From Clostridiales bacterium (GTDB taxonomy: Bacteria; Bacillota; Clostridia; Lachnospirales; Lachnospiraceae): DNA of 11,264 nucleotides. Shown in pieces: positions 1 to 7,284 of the stretch (position 1 is its first letter; the number at the start of each line of letters is the position of its first letter). The position numbers and the translations under genes were made by a program. The DNA lies in the NCBI GenBank assembly GCA_021203115.1, contig JAJQBV010000126.1, forward strand, positions 1-11,264, given 5' to 3'. The notes beneath the pieces are model-generated. The model was not told where the DNA came from. It made no database searches and saw only the letters and a program-made list of their open reading frames with translations.

Positions 1-217
1 CGTTAAAGCGGTCTACCATATCCTGATTCTGCTCGCGATACACCAGATGCTGACGGATGTCCTCCACCGTCTGGAGCGGAATCAGCGCGGCATCCATATT
101 AACCTGCGCACTGCATGACTGACACAACACCACGTTATCCTTGATTTTCAGAGCCAGATCGCCCTTCACCTTTTTCCCGCAGACAGGGCACAGTTCCTTT
201 TTCCCAAATAATCCCAT
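1..217 (-). CDS. DUF4428-like zinc-ribbon protein, N-terminal part (truncated by window edge)
   Basis: This is the first 72 codons of a minus-strand gene that continues beyond the left edge. The protein begins MGLFGKKELCPVCGKK and has two CxxC pairs (Cys10/Cys13 and Cys32/Cys35), which form a small zinc ribbon. A charged helical stretch follows (VEDIRQHLVYREQNQDMVDRF, from about residue 51). The MGLF start, the CxxCGKK motif, the second CxxC and the later 'YREQN' segment are the pattern of DUF4428-domain proteins common in Lachnospiraceae. Their function is not established. The start is set by GGGAGG six bases upstream of ATG (215-217), and a good promoter lies further upstream. It is transcribed divergently from the MATE gene. 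Nothing can be said about the C-terminal part. Confidence 0.8.
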   Translation of the reverse strand, partial: MGLFGKKELCPVCGKKVKGDLALKIKDNVVLCQSCSAQVNMDAALIPLQTVEDIRQHLVYREQNQDMVDRFN

Positions 218-248
218 GTTTCGCCTCCCATTTTCCGCATTTATCTGT

Positions 249-277
249 ATTTTAACGCCGCTCCCTCATCAATGCAA
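249..277 (-). promoter_or_regulatory. Predicted sigma-A promoter of the DUF4428-like gene
   Basis: Read on the minus strand, a TTGCAT -35 box (272-277) and a TAAAAT -10 box (249-254) are separated by exactly 17 bases. The -10 box lies about 30 bases upstream of the start codon, leaving room for a short leader with the GGGAGG ribosome binding site. This is inferred from consensus match and spacing only. Confidence 0.55.
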
Positions 278-308
278 GATATTGCGCCGAAAAATCTTAT
301 TTTTACAC

Positions 309-337
309 TTGAAAGGCGTCGTTTTCTATAGTATATT
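309..337 (+). promoter_or_regulatory. Predicted sigma-A promoter of the MATE exporter gene
   Basis: A TTGAAA -35 box (309-314) and a TATATT -10 box (332-337) are separated by 17 bases. The predicted start near 344 would give a leader of about 70 bases before the MATE start codon. The leader contains a small hairpin (GCAGG at 349-353 with CCTGC at 359-363) and the dyad at 375-394. The spacing is ideal and the hexamers are good, but use of the promoter is inferred. Confidence 0.5.
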
Positions 338-374
338 GGTCTGGATTCGCAGGGATTTCCTGCTTTTCACGTTA

Positions 375-394
375 CCGGATACACTATAATCCGG
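375..394. promoter_or_regulatory. Dyad (CCGGAT-N8-ATCCGG) enclosing a TATAAT box upstream of the MATE gene
   Basis: A perfect 6-bp inverted repeat, CCGGAT (375-380) and ATCCGG (389-394), has an 8-base centre that overlaps a perfect TATAAT (385-390). No good -35 box lies 17 bases upstream of that TATAAT (TTTTCA at 364-369 gives a 15-base spacer). The dyad could be an operator for a repressor of the exporter, a hairpin in the leader of the upstream promoter's transcript, or a second promoter. It ends about 10 bases before the ribosome binding site. Confidence 0.35.
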
Positions 395-416
395 AACGCA
401 GACAGGGGGAGGACTT

Positions 417-1766
417 ATGAACGAGAAAAAAATGTTTCGCCGTGCATTATTGGCGCTGGTGCTTCCGATTACAATACAGAATTTTCTGACCAGCGCGGTG
501 AACTTCGCGGATGTTTTTATGCTGGGATTTGTCGGGCAGGATGCGCTCTCCGCCGTCTCCCTGGCCAACCAGTACCAGTTCATTCTGACCGGCCTCCTTT
601 ACGGCATATCCTCCGGAATCACCATGCTCTGCTCCCAGTACTGGGGCAAAAAGGACATGGATTCCATCCAGACGATTATGGGCATCGCCTTAAAAATCGG
701 CATGACCGTCACCGCGATCATCGCCGTCCTTGCGTTGGTGATCCCGCGGCAGCTCATGCTGGTCTACACCAATGACACGACTCTGATCGAGATCGGCGTG
801 ACATATCTGCGGATCATCGGCCTGTCCTATTTCATTCAGAGCTTTTCCAATGTATATGAAAGCACCCTGCGCAGTGTGGAGCGCGCACGGCTTTCCACCA
901 TCATCTCCGGCACCGCGCTCATTCTGAACGTGTGCCTGAACGCAGTGTTTATCTTCGGTCTCTTCGGTGCCCCGAAGCTGGGCGTCCTTGGCGTCGCCCT
1001 CGCCACGCTGATCGCCCGGATCGTGGAATGCGCCCTCTGCATGGGCGACCTGTTTTCCGGGAAAATTTTCCGACCCAGCCTTCGTCAGCTCTTCGGGCGG
1101 AACGAGGTGTTGTTCAAGGACTTTTTGAAATATTCGCTTCCGGCTCTGGCAAACGATATCATCTGGACGCTGGCGTTTACAACCTACTCCATCATCCTCG
1201 GCCATTTGAGCTCTGATGTGGTGGCGGCCAACGCCATTGCCACCAATGTCCGCGACCTCTGCACGGTTCTCTGCTTCGGCATTTCCGGCGGCGGCTCTGT
1301 CCTCCTCGGGAAAACCATCGGAGAGCACCGGCTGAAGGATGCAGAGGTCATGGCCGGACGGCTCTGCAAATTCACATTCCTGATCGGGGTCGCTACTGCA
1401 GGCGTGATTCTGGCTCTCGTCCCGCTGATTCCGCATCTCTTCACGCTGACGGAGGCAGCCTCCCGCTATACGCGGCTCATGCTGTTTATCAGCTCCTACT
1501 ATGTGATCGGGCAGGCGATGAATACACTGCTGATCGCGGGGGTCTTCCGCGCCGGGGGGAATTCCCGCTTCGGACTGATCTGCGACTGCATCGTCATGTG
1601 GGGGATTTCGGTTCCGCTGGGATTTTTGAGCGCGTTTGTCTTCAATGCGCCGCCGATGGTGGTGTATTTTATTCTCTGTCTGGATGAGTTCTGGAAGCTG
1701 CCGGTGGTGATACCGCATTATCGGAGTAAGAAGTGGCTGAAGGATATTACGAGGGACTTTTCCTGA
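417..1766 (+). CDS. MATE-family multidrug/toxin efflux transporter
   Basis: A 449-residue integral membrane protein, the usual length for the MATE (multi-antimicrobial extrusion) family, which exports drugs or metabolites using a Na+ or H+ gradient. It reads as about twelve hydrophobic segments in two homologous halves. The N-terminal half shows the conserved pattern with Pro17 in 'LVLPITIQNF', 'VNFADVFMLGFVG' (Asn29, Asp32), 'ALSAVSLANQ' and then 'CSQYWGKKD' (about 72-80). The second half repeats it with 'YSLPALANDIIW', 'VVAANAIATNV' and 'LLGKTIGEHRLKDAE'. ATG is preceded by GGGGAGG with about five bases' spacing. The gene is monocistronic, with its own promoter and a possible operator. The stop codon lies inside a short hairpin (TCCTGA-TTTT-TCAGGA, 1761-1776), after which the long palindrome begins. 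The substrate cannot be read from the sequence. It resembles the Firmicutes MepA/NorM-like groups, but I do not assign a symbol. Confidence 0.93.
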   Translation: MNEKKMFRRALLALVLPITIQNFLTSAVNFADVFMLGFVGQDALSAVSLANQYQFILTGLLYGISSGITMLCSQYWGKKDMDSIQTIMGIALKIGMTVTAIIAVLALVIPRQLMLVYTNDTTLIEIGVTYLRIIGLSYFIQSFSNVYESTLRSVERARLSTIISGTALILNVCLNAVFIFGLFGAPKLGVLGVALATLIARIVECALCMGDLFSGKIFRPSLRQLFGRNEVLFKDFLKYSLPALANDIIWTLAFTTYSIILGHLSSDVVAANAIATNVRDLCTVLCFGISGGGSVLLGKTIGEHRLKDAEVMAGRLCKFTFLIGVATAGVILALVPLIPHLFTLTEAASRYTRLMLFISSYYVIGQAMNTLLIAGVFRAGGNSRFGLICDCIVMWGISVPLGFLSAFVFNAPPMVVYFILCLDEFWKLPVVIPHYRSKKWLKDITRDFS

Positions 1767-1771
1767 TTTTT

Positions 1772-1968
1772 CAGGACGGATACAGCAGGGGTTGGGAATA
1801 TATTTTAAGTAACCGGGACAACGCTTCGACGAACTAATCATTAACTGCGACTAAGACGCTCAGGAGAGCCTTCGCGCCTAAGTCTTCGTAAATGCTGGAT
1901 TTCGTCTCAGCTAAAACCGTCCCTTAAAAGTTACGTTAAAATATATTCCCAACCCCTGCCGTATCCTG
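1772..1968. repeat. Long imperfect palindrome with structured interior (MITE-like element or structured RNA)
   Basis: This fills most of the 232-base gap between the convergent MATE and ApbE-like genes. A perfect 24-bp arm at 1785-1808 (beginning GCAGGGGTTGGG) is inverted at 1936-1959. It extends outward with one mismatch to 1778/1966, and with a 4-base bulge to CAGGA (1772-1776) and TCCTG (1964-1968). Inward pairs continue after bulges: GTAAC 1809-1813 with GTTAC 1930-1934, GGGAC 1815-1819 with GTCCC 1919-1923, and GACGAA 1828-1833 with TTCGTC 1901-1906. At the tip, AAGAC (1853-1857) faces GTCTT (1882-1886) around a GCTC-AGGA-GAGC hairpin (1858-1869). No transposase or credible reading frame lies inside. 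It may be a dispersed non-autonomous element, a structured noncoding RNA, or a bidirectional transcription barrier. The transcribed strand is unknown. Confidence 0.7.
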
Positions 1969-1975
1969 TGCCAAA

Positions 1976-2000
1976 GAGATGTAAAACAAAACAACATCTC
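1976..2000 (-). terminator. Weak candidate terminator hairpin at the 3' end of the ApbE-like gene
   Basis: GAGATGT (1976-1982) and ACATCTC (1994-2000) form a 7-bp stem with an 11-base T-rich loop on the minus strand, overlapping the stop codon. Only a short TTT follows, so it is a poor intrinsic terminator by itself. The adjacent long palindrome may do the work instead. Confidence 0.3.
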
Positions 2001-3264
2001 ATCTTATCAAATATACTGTCCCATCCTCACCGACATTTTCAGTCAGTTCAGAATCATTATATATCAACTCGCCATCCATCACATAAACGGAATAAACGCC
2101 GTCTTCCGCCAGCGCATCCAGCGCGTCCGCATCCAGTTCTTCCGCGATATAGATTCCTTTGACGGACAACAGGGTTTCCGCGCAGTTTTTGTTTTCTGAG
2201 TAGGAGACCAGATCGTTGACTGCGCTTTTACACAGTCCGTCTGCGGGATCCAGATAGAGTGTCCGGATGTCTCCGTCATCCATCTCGTAGTAGTGATAGG
2301 TGTCTTTCTCTGACATCATGTAGTTGCGCAGGTAGACCATGCTCTGCGCGCCTGTGTACTGCAGAATTGCCGGCTGGTCGATCTCGTTTCCGTTCCGGCT
2401 GTAAATGGCAAAGGAGTAGGAGACCTCACGGTCGTCCAGATTGCGCACAAATCCGTCATAACTGGTGATGCAGCCGTGGGTGTAACCGTTCTCAATCAGC
2501 GAATTTGCCAGATAATCAACGATAAAGGCGTTTGTCATCCATGAGAAGTCGATATAGTCGGTGATCCCGTTTTCTTCGGCATAGGACAGATAGTCCTCCG
2601 AGACGGACAGGCGCACCTGATTGTCTCCCAGCAATTCGATGTCCACGGAATCCGGATCGCAGGCATAAGCGGCAATTTCTCCGTAATATTCCATGAGATA
2701 GCTGTTCTGATACGGGTCATAATCCACGGTCTGGGAATCATCCTCGCAGAAGAACAGACTGTCGTACATCTGATACACCGGCCCCAGATAAATGCTGCGG
2801 TCGCCGTACTCCTGCACGGTCTCCAGCGCTGCGTACAGGGCGGGCTCCACGGTCACGGTCTCATTCGGACTCTGATTTATGCTGCAGACATTTCCCACAC
2901 CGTCGTAGATATAATCCACATCATAAACCTTGTATATTTCCACTGCCAGATCGGTGTACAGGCTCTTTAAAACCTTATTCTCCGCCAAAGAGGCCGTGTC
3001 CCCCGCGCCCAACTCATAGAGGAAAACGAAGTCCTCGCTGCAGCTGAGCTCATCGGAGGTTGAATTCGCCTCGATCTCTGTCCAGCCCGCGTCGTCATCA
3101 CCCGACAAAAACTGCATAAACCCGTAAACGATCGCGCCCGCGCCCAGCAAAAGAAAGAGAATTGTCAGAATGAGCCTTCTCTTCAGATGCTTTTCTGACA
3201 ATTCTACTTTTTCTACCGGTTTCGGGCGCGGCGGTGTGCGTTTTGTGTTCACTGTGCGGCTCAT
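1999..3264 (-). CDS. Membrane-anchored extracellular protein with a degenerate ApbE-like fold
   Basis: A 421-residue protein with a basic cytoplasmic tail (1-30, rich in Lys, Arg and Pro), one membrane segment (about 31-50) and a very acidic extracellular part. No signal-peptidase site or lipobox is seen, so it is probably anchored. The soluble part follows the order of motifs in ApbE, the FAD:protein FMN transferase. 'NVCSINQSPNETVTVEPALYAALE' (about 125-148) resembles the S.i..lN....v.vs..l region. 'FIVDYLANSLIENGYTHGCIT' (about 247-267) resembles the KGyavD..a..L...G segment. 'TLYLDPADGLCKS' (335-347) stands where HiiDP.tG.P would be, and 'CAETLLSVKGIY' (361-372) where the ADalsTal..G helix would be. 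The usual GGD, the His of HiiDP and the metal-binding Asp of ADalsT look replaced, so transferase activity is doubtful. ATG follows AGAAAGGAGA at good spacing. The gene is co-oriented with opp but separated from it by a terminator. The ApbE link is read by eye; the fallback is an uncharacterised anchored protein. Confidence 0.85.
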   Translation of the reverse strand: MSRTVNTKRTPPRPKPVEKVELSEKHLKRRLILTILFLLLGAGAIVYGFMQFLSGDDDAGWTEIEANSTSDELSCSEDFVFLYELGAGDTASLAENKVLKSLYTDLAVEIYKVYDVDYIYDGVGNVCSINQSPNETVTVEPALYAALETVQEYGDRSIYLGPVYQMYDSLFFCEDDSQTVDYDPYQNSYLMEYYGEIAAYACDPDSVDIELLGDNQVRLSVSEDYLSYAEENGITDYIDFSWMTNAFIVDYLANSLIENGYTHGCITSYDGFVRNLDDREVSYSFAIYSRNGNEIDQPAILQYTGAQSMVYLRNYMMSEKDTYHYYEMDDGDIRTLYLDPADGLCKSAVNDLVSYSENKNCAETLLSVKGIYIAEELDADALDALAEDGVYSVYVMDGELIYNDSELTENVGEDGTVYLIR

Positions 3265-3305
3265 GCGGGATCTCCTTTCTATAAAGCCAAATTACAGACG
3301 GATAC

Positions 3306-3350
3306 AAAAGATGACCGTGGTCACCTGAAAACGTATCACGGTCATCTTTT
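3306..3350 (-). terminator. Intrinsic terminator of the opp operon
   Basis: A perfect 14-bp inverted repeat, AAAAGATGACCGTG (3306-3319) and its complement (3337-3350), has a 17-base loop. Because each arm begins or ends in A4/T4, the hairpin is followed by a short T run on either strand. It lies 45 bases past the oppF stop codon and about 40 bases before the ApbE-like gene, so its likely job is to end the opp transcript. Some read-through into the downstream gene is possible, because no strong promoter is visible between them. Confidence 0.75.
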
Positions 3351-3394
3351 ACATCCTGAGCCTATACTACAACACCCTTCTCAGGTAATATTCA

Positions 3395-4714
3395 TCACAC
3401 GATCACCAGCAATAATAGTAACAGGAAGATCGCCGCTATGACGATATAGAAGATCAGTCCCGCGATGGCTCCCTTCCTGCAGACCCTGCGGTTGCGCAGG
3501 TACAGCCTCTTCCGGAACGCGACCGCCAGAATCGCGCCGAGGATCGGGATAAAGAAAGAGAGAATCCCGTACAAAATGTTTCCGGTATCATGAACGGGGG
3601 CTTTCAAAAACTCCTGCTCCGCCTTGTCCAGCTCCACCTGATGCGCGCCGCTGTCCAGGCCCGCGCCGGTCTTTGAGATCGTGATGGCTTTAATCGGCTC
3701 GCCCTTTTCGCGGATCGCCCTGTACTCCTCGATCTCCTTTTTGTTGCCCCAAACCCAGTGGTCATGGCCGATGTTGACAAACTCCGGCTGATCCTCGCTG
3801 TAGTCATGGATGGACGGGTCATAGACATACTGTACCTTGTTTTTCTCAAGCTGCGGATCCGGAATCGGGATCGCAGAGATCAGGGAGTGCGTGTAGGGAT
3901 GCAGCGGATAGTCAAACAGCTCCTCGGCCTCCGCCACCTCCACGATATTTCCCTTGTAGATGACGCCGATCCGATCCGAGATAAAGCGGACGATCGACAG
4001 ATCATGGGCGATGAAGAGATAGGTGGTGCCCTTCTCCTCCTGGAACTTTTTCAGCAGATTCAGCACCTGTGCGCGGATCGACACGTCCAGCGCGGAGATC
4101 GGCTCATCTGCCACGACCAGCTCCGGCTCCATGACCATCGCTCTGGCCAGACCGATTCTCTGCCGCTGTCCGCCCGAAAACTCGTGGGGATAACGGGTCA
4201 GATGCTCCGGCAGTAGGCCGACCTCATTGATCATGTTTTCTACCTTCTGCTCGCGGTCTTTGTCATCCTCGTACAGATGGAAGTTGTAGAGTCCCTCGGA
4301 CACAATATAGTCCACCGTGGCGCGCTCGTTTAAGGATGCGGCTGGATCCTGGAAAACCATCTGGATATTGCGGATCACCTCGCGGTCCAGCGCATGGGAA
4401 ATCTTCCCGGAAATGCGGGTTCCCTTGTACTGAATCTCACCGGCGGACAACGGGTTGACGCGGATCACTGCCCGGCCAATCGTGGTTTTACCGGATCCGG
4501 ACTCGCCAACCAGCGAGAAGGTCTCGCCCTTGTAAATGTTAAAGGATGCGTTTTTCACCGCTTTTACCGCGGTGTCGCCCTTTCCGAAAGTAATATCGAT
4601 ATTTTTTACTGACAGTAAGATTTCTCTGCCATTTTCATCGATGGGGCCATGCTCCGGCAAGACGCCGGACGAACCCGATATTTTCTTTTTTGTTTGTTCG
4701 TTTGATGTCGGCAC
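3395..4714 (-). CDS. oppF: Oligopeptide ABC transporter ATPase OppF with a C-terminal hydrophobic tail
   Basis: One of the two ATPases that power peptide import. From the GTG start (439 residues) it shows Walker [10 protein letters not shown] (70-78), the Q-loop in MVFQDP (Gln122), signature FSGGQRQR (179-186), Walker B LVVADEP (199-205, catalytic Glu204) and the H-loop His237. The usual OppF C-terminal region with '[12 protein letters not shown]' follows. It then continues about 100 residues beyond the normal end, finishing in two hydrophobic stretches (about 379-399 and 416-439) separated by a loop with eight Arg/Lys. A TTG six bases upstream (4720) is in frame, but it leaves only two bases after AGGAG. 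The GTG at 4712-4714 sits eight bases after it, so GTG is chosen. The start lies two bases after the oppD stop, which suggests translational coupling. It is the last gene of the operon. Confidence 0.93.
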   Translation of the reverse strand: MPTSNEQTKKKISGSSGVLPEHGPIDENGREILLSVKNIDITFGKGDTAVKAVKNASFNIYKGETFSLVGESGSGKTTIGRAVIRVNPLSAGEIQYKGTRISGKISHALDREVIRNIQMVFQDPAASLNERATVDYIVSEGLYNFHLYEDDKDREQKVENMINEVGLLPEHLTRYPHEFSGGQRQRIGLARAMVMEPELVVADEPISALDVSIRAQVLNLLKKFQEEKGTTYLFIAHDLSIVRFISDRIGVIYKGNIVEVAEAEELFDYPLHPYTHSLISAIPIPDPQLEKNKVQYVYDPSIHDYSEDQPEFVNIGHDHWVWGNKKEIEEYRAIREKGEPIKAITISKTGAGLDSGAHQVELDKAEQEFLKAPVHDTGNILYGILSFFIPILGAILAVAFRKRLYLRNRRVCRKGAIAGLIFYIVIAAIFLLLLLLVIV

Positions 4715-4716
4715 GT

Positions 4717-6288
4717 TCAAATCTCCTGTATGTTAAATGCGTGAGTCAGTTTCTCATGGATATCGTGAATGCCCTCCGGCTTTTCCAGCTTCGGCGCATT
4801 CTCCTCCAGCAGCCAGGTCTTGGCATAGTGCGTGTCGGTGACCTGAAACATCGGAGGCTCCAGCAGCGTATCAATCTTCATGCAGTACGGATTCCGCGGG
4901 GCAAAGGCATCGCCCTTGATCTCATTGTAGAGAGACGGCGGCGTACCGGTGATCGAGTACAGCTTTGTGTTCTTCTCCGCCAGCTGCGGCAGGGAGGACA
5001 GCAGCGCCCATGTGTAGGGATGGCGGGGATCGTAAAAGACCTCCTCCACCGTGCCGAGCTCCACGATCTGTCCCGCATAGATCACAGCCACACGGTCTGC
5101 GATGTTCGCCACAACGCCCAGATCGTGCGTAATAAACACAGTCGTATAATTAAACTCCTTCTGCAGATCTTTGATCAGCTGTAAAATCTGCGCCTGAATG
5201 GTCACATCCAGCGCTGTGGTCGGCTCATCGCAGATCAGAATCTTCGGCTGGCAGGAGAGCGCGATCGCAATGACAATACGCTGCCGCATGCCGCCGGAGT
5301 ACTGAAACGGATAATCGTCAAACCGCGCCTCCGGATGCGGGATGCCCACCTTATCCATCATCTCAATGGCACGCCGCCGCGCCTCCACCTCAGAGCACTG
5401 CTGGTGCTTCATGATAATCGAAGTCATCTGCTTGCCGATCGTGATAATCGGGTCGAGGGAGGTCATCGGATCCTGAAATACCGTGGAAATCTTCTTCCCG
5501 CGGATCTGCCCCCAGTCGCGCTCATCCTGCACCTTCGCCAGATTCAGGATGCAGGTGCCGTGAAGCTCCGTCTCGGTCTCATCCACATAAGCCACGCGGA
5601 ATGTCACTTCCTCAAAGACCTTCATCCGGACATCCTCGTCACTCAGATCCAGTCCGAGCTGCATGGCCTTTTTAAATGCCTCGATGATCGCGTGCGCCCG
5701 CTTTCTCCTCTTGCGCTTTGCAAACCGCGCGACAGAGAGGTGAATCTCCTTTGCGATGAGGCGGTTCATCTCTTTCATCTCCTCGGTGATTGGAGCTGCG
5801 ATTTCCTGATTATACTGCGTCTGCAAAGCCGCCTTTTTCTCATTGTAAGCGGCCAGCCATGCGGAATCCGGCGTCTGCGTCGGCTTCCCCTTCTCGTCCG
5901 GCATGGTCTTCTCGCGGTACTCACTCTCCAATTCAAGCATTTCCCGGTAAGTCGCCGCGCCGAACTGCAGGTTGGCATTTGCGTTCAGCCGCTCGATGGA
6001 ATCATCCATCAGCTTCTGCGTATCCGGTGTGATGGGCTCAACCTGACGGATCAGCTCCTCATCGTTGAAGATAATCCGACCGTTGCTGATAAACCCGTTG
6101 CTGTCCAGCATTCCGGCAAATGTCTTCGTGAAAACCGATTTTCCGGAGCCGGACTCGCCCACGATGGCAATGGATTCGTTTTCATAAATATCCAGAGATA
6201 CATTTCGGATCGCGGTCAGGATACGCCCGCGCACCCGGAACTTTACCTCTAAGTCCTTAATTGATAATAAAACTTTTTTCTCTTCCAT
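4717..6288 (-). CDS. oppD: Oligopeptide ABC transporter ATPase OppD with a large internal insertion
   Basis: The partner ATPase of OppF in the peptide importer. It is 523 residues, against roughly 330-360 for usual OppD. Motifs are Walker A GESGSGKS (44-51), Q-loop [12 protein letters not shown] (Gln272), signature YSGGMRQR (330-337), Walker B ILICDEP (350-356) and H-loop His388. All catalytic residues are present, so it should be active. About 175 extra residues lie between 'FNDEELI' (about 80) and 'WGQIRGKKI' (about 259). They are predicted largely helical, with a very basic patch KRKRRKR (191-197). The C-terminal '[15 protein letters not shown]' has lost most of the cysteines found in this position in OppD/DppD proteins. 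ATG follows AGGGGGA with four to five bases' spacing. The gap to the oppC stop is nine bases, and the gene abuts oppF. Confidence 0.95.
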   Translation of the reverse strand: MEEKKVLLSIKDLEVKFRVRGRILTAIRNVSLDIYENESIAIVGESGSGKSVFTKTFAGMLDSNGFISNGRIIFNDEELIRQVEPITPDTQKLMDDSIERLNANANLQFGAATYREMLELESEYREKTMPDEKGKPTQTPDSAWLAAYNEKKAALQTQYNQEIAAPITEEMKEMNRLIAKEIHLSVARFAKRKRRKRAHAIIEAFKKAMQLGLDLSDEDVRMKVFEEVTFRVAYVDETETELHGTCILNLAKVQDERDWGQIRGKKISTVFQDPMTSLDPIITIGKQMTSIIMKHQQCSEVEARRRAIEMMDKVGIPHPEARFDDYPFQYSGGMRQRIVIAIALSCQPKILICDEPTTALDVTIQAQILQLIKDLQKEFNYTTVFITHDLGVVANIADRVAVIYAGQIVELGTVEEVFYDPRHPYTWALLSSLPQLAEKNTKLYSITGTPPSLYNEIKGDAFAPRNPYCMKIDTLLEPPMFQVTDTHYAKTWLLEENAPKLEKPEGIHDIHEKLTHAFNIQEI

Positions 6289-6297
6289 GGCGTCCCC

Positions 6298-7269
6298 CTA
6301 CATATGTGTTCTCGGATCTGAGGCATCGCCCAGATTTTGTCCCACGACGTAGAGCACGATCGTGATGATGGATGCCACCGCCACCGGGCTCCAGAACTCA
6401 AACTGCCATCCCGGTGTGACCATGGCGCTCTCCGCCTCGTAGATCAGACGGCCCAGAGACATATCCGACAGGCCCATACCGATGTAGGAGAGGAAAACCT
6501 CGTAGGAGATATAGGACGGAAGCTCCGTCGCCAGCAGCGTAACAATGATGGATGTCATAAACGGGAGGATATTCTTCAACGCAATCTTCACCGTTCCGGT
6601 TCCCAGACATTTGGAGGCCAGATTATATTCCCGGTCACGGATGATGATAACCTGCGTCCGGATGAAATACGCGATGTAGAGCCATCCGGTGACCGTCATC
6701 GCCAGCACCATCGTCCAGAAGCTGGCGGAAAACAGCATAACCATAACCGAAATCAGCAGGACATACGGAATATTGCCAATGATGTTATAAACCTCCGTCA
6801 TGACAATATCCACTTTCTTGGAAAATCCCCAGACCGCTCCGACAACCACGCCGACCGTCATATTGATGGCAGCGCAGACAAACGCAAGCGAGATGGAAAT
6901 CCGCGCGCCGTACCAAACCGCGTCAAACGTGGACTGTCCGGCGGAGCCGGTGCCCAGAATGTAGTGAATGCTGAAGCCGAACTGCTGGATCGCCGCAGAC
7001 GGAGACAGATGCTTCGCCGTGGAGTTCAGCAGGTTTCCGAACCGGTCATAGGAAAAGACCGCCGGATAAATATAGGAAACCAAAATCAAAACCACCAATA
7101 CAGCCAGAATAATGATATTGATCTTTTTCCGGAAAAACACGCGGAACACCGACCGCCAGTAGGAATACTTCGGCGCGGTAATCTTCTCGGAATCTAGACT
7201 GTCAATATCAACTCTGGAGAACAGCTCCTCTTTTGAGAGGCCCAATTCATCTAAATTATAATCTTTCAT
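6298..7269 (-). CDS. oppC: Oligopeptide ABC transporter permease OppC
   Basis: A 323-residue inner-membrane subunit that pairs with OppB to form the peptide channel; the length is normal for the family. An N-terminal cytoplasmic stretch (1-50) precedes the first membrane segment (about 51-71). The family motif corresponding to LGTD..G.D..sr..yGaRiSL appears as 'LGTGSAGQSTFDAVWYGARI' (about 105-124), where the usual LGTDxxGRD acids are replaced. Membrane segments follow. The cytoplasmic EAA-type coupling loop, 'NLASKCLGTGTVKIALKNIL' (about 216-235), should contact the ATPases. The C terminus 'GDASDPRTHM' matches the usual G..L.DALDPR ending. ATG is preceded by GGGGAGG with five bases' spacing, 15 bases after the oppB stop. 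Confidence 0.95.
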   Translation of the reverse strand: MKDYNLDELGLSKEELFSRVDIDSLDSEKITAPKYSYWRSVFRVFFRKKINIIILAVLVVLILVSYIYPAVFSYDRFGNLLNSTAKHLSPSAAIQQFGFSIHYILGTGSAGQSTFDAVWYGARISISLAFVCAAINMTVGVVVGAVWGFSKKVDIVMTEVYNIIGNIPYVLLISVMVMLFSASFWTMVLAMTVTGWLYIAYFIRTQVIIIRDREYNLASKCLGTGTVKIALKNILPFMTSIIVTLLATELPSYISYEVFLSYIGMGLSDMSLGRLIYEAESAMVTPGWQFEFWSPVAVASIITIVLYVVGQNLGDASDPRTHM

Positions 7270-7284
7270 AGAAACCTCCCCTTT

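Noticed and set aside
141..389. Plus-strand 82-codon frame spanning the divergent promoter region
   Set aside because: It overlaps the start of the DUF4428-like gene and both predicted promoters, and it has no ribosome binding site.
690..1841. Long minus-strand open frame (383 codons) opposite the MATE gene
   Set aside because: It is antisense to a clear membrane transporter, and its translation is rich in His, Asp, Gln, Arg and Pro as expected from a mirrored GC-rich frame. No ribosome binding site or family motif is visible.
1772..1968. Insertion sequence or CRISPR interpretation of the palindrome
   Set aside because: There is no transposase frame and no clear target duplication. There are two inverted arms rather than regularly spaced direct repeats.
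4715..4720. TTG start for oppF two codons upstream of the chosen GTG
   Set aside because: Only two bases separate AGGAG from TTG, too close for initiation; the GTG is eight bases away.
5335..6252. Plus-strand open frame of 305 codons opposite oppD
   Set aside because: It is a shadow of oppD: the composition is Leu/Arg/His-rich and low in motif content, while the opposite strand carries intact ABC ATPase motifs.
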